The notes beneath the pieces were generated by a model, which did no database searches, was not told the origin of the DNA, and saw only the letters and a list, made by a program, of their open reading frames with translations. A stretch of 64,000 nucleotides of DNA from an uncultured Armatimonadota bacterium (GTDB lineage: Bacteria > Armatimonadota > Fimbriimonadia > Fimbriimonadales > Fimbriimonadaceae): contig CAIYMO010000019.1 in NCBI GenBank assembly GCA_903927345.1, positions 1-64,000 of the forward strand, in the 5' to 3' direction. Below are positions 63,322 through 64,000 of the stretch, in pieces. Each line of letters begins with the position of its first letter. Within the stretch, counting starts at the first letter, position 1. A program made the position numbers and the translations under genes.

Positions 63322-64000
63322 TTCTGTCGAGACTCCTGTCGGGAATCTGGCGACGATAAATGGAGATTCGCTTTCCACCGCATCACCTCGGCAGCCGAGT
63401 GTGAAGATAGCTGCGATTCAATCGCAAGCAGTCCGGAGTTGCTTCGAAGAACACTTTTGGGAACCCTTAAGATTATCGTGTGCTTCAAATCTGGCTTCTC
63501 GACCGATTGGATTCCGCTACCAATCAGCGTCAATGGCAACGGCTTACCCTTACCCTTATCTCCACCAAATCGAACATCAATAACCTTTGGTCCGACCTTC
63601 AACTTCCAGTGCTGCCGCTCCGACTCCGGAATCACACCACCTTGATAAAGAGACTGGTCCGCGTAGTCCATCGCGTAGAGCGAGACGTACACGGCTTCTT
63701 TGTCTTGGATTATATACATATCCGCGAATGCATCGCCTGATGTTGGCAAGACCAGCGACCTATCGCGGGGCCATCCCTTGAGAGACGGCGTTGCTAGAGG
63801 ATCAAACCCCGCTGAGGGCACCAATCCAGATTGTCGCCTTGACGTGGGAGGAGTGTTGAGAACTTCGGGGATCTTTACCGACTTTGCTATAGAGGTGATT
63901 TCTTCGTAAGGAACTCCTTTCGTATCAAGCATTCCCATGTTGAAGTTCTCCCCGTCTCCGCGGCCATGCTCGGGCTCGTCAGTGTATTGGAACCAATGCG
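63318..64000 (-). CDS. C-terminal part of a glycoside hydrolase-like protein (5' end outside window)
   Basis: The frame is open to the window edge; only ~227 residues are seen. Near the edge is HWFQYTDEPEHGRGDGENFN then GMLDTKGVPYEEI, a signature near the end of the barrel in agarase/beta-galactosidase-like enzymes. A beta-rich C-terminal domain follows. It heads the operon, so the operon promoter is outside the window. Substrate not determinable from this part. Confidence 0.75.
   Translation of the reverse strand, partial: HWFQYTDEPEHGRGDGENFNMGMLDTKGVPYEEITSIAKSVKIPEVLNTPPTSRRQSGLVPSAGFDPLATPSLKGWPRDRSLVLPTSGDAFADMYIIQDKEAVYVSLYAMDYADQSLYQGGVIPESERQHWKLKVGPKVIDVRFGGDKGKGKPLPLTLIGSGIQSVEKPDLKHTIILRVPKSVLRSNSGLLAIESQLSSHSAAEVMRWKANLHLSSPDSRQESRQK

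Noticed and set aside
1-64000. CRISPR array
   Set aside because: No regularly spaced short repeats were seen, and no Cas gene. The RecB/RNase H-like nuclease alone is not evidence of CRISPR.

Overview
The window reads as a bacterial chromosome segment, most likely from the Armatimonadota (Fimbriimonadia-like). That guess rests on an H-X-DG type prepilin-like protein, short Q-x-A/P-ending signal peptides on many secreted enzymes, a sugar-degradation lifestyle and a LacI regulator. It is not proven. No rRNA, intact tRNA or CRISPR array is visible.

Region 1 (1-18,110) is ordinary chromosome. It holds secreted proteins of unknown role, a C39/papain-like protein with three copies of a C-terminal domain, a lipoprotein coupled to a glycerate kinase, and a LacI regulator followed by a prepilin-like protein and a small membrane protein. 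A glycan module follows: a GH30 enzyme divergent from lacI with a LacI-type palindrome between them, and a convergent GH2 beta-mannosidase. Then come a DUF1460 protein, a zinc metalloprotease, an MFS transporter fused to HEAT repeats, an MmcQ/YjbR protein and a DUF3817 membrane protein.

Region 2 (18,112-54,193) is a 35.7-kb genomic island inserted at the 3' end of the tmRNA gene (ssrA, 18,112-18,464). A 32-bp direct repeat of the tmRNA 3' end (18,436-18,467 and 54,162-54,193) marks attL and attR, and a tyrosine integrase lies just inside attL. The cargo is mainly defence-like. First is a large co-directional operon with the helicase-methylase-ATPase (Hma-like) layout: an SNF2 helicase with a DUF3883 domain, a DUF1156 DNA methylase and a DUF499 ATPase. 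Extra genes are embedded in it: a giant sacsin-type GHKL ATPase, two small proteins, a PD-(D/E)XK-like protein and a HEPN protein. A decayed copy of the methylase 5' end lies immediately before the PD-(D/E)XK gene and looks like a scar of how that gene entered. Second is a divergent pair of an archaeo-eukaryotic-type primase and a RecB-like/RNase H-like nuclease. Third is a mobile-element housekeeping block: serine recombinase, coiled-coil, zinc-ribbon and lipoprotein genes, an XRE regulator and an ArdC-type antirestriction protein. Fourth is a tightly overlapping four-gene operon of three dynamin-like GTPases plus a His/Gly-rich 136-aa protein, reminiscent of LeoABC/Eleos.

Region 3 (54,194-64,000) starts with two ~130-bp direct repeats, each containing the 3' half of a tRNA-Arg(CCU). 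They bracket a 2.1-kb cassette with two secreted alpha/beta hydrolases. The second repeat abuts a minus-strand sugar operon: glycoside hydrolase (cut by the window edge), GDSL esterase, GH42 beta-galactosidase, sugar-binding protein and two permeases. The tRNA fragments suggest tandem insertions next to the tmRNA island, so this is an integration hot region.

The most promising parts for something undescribed are the embedded genes of the Hma-like operon with the methylase scar, and the three-dynamin operon with its small middle protein.
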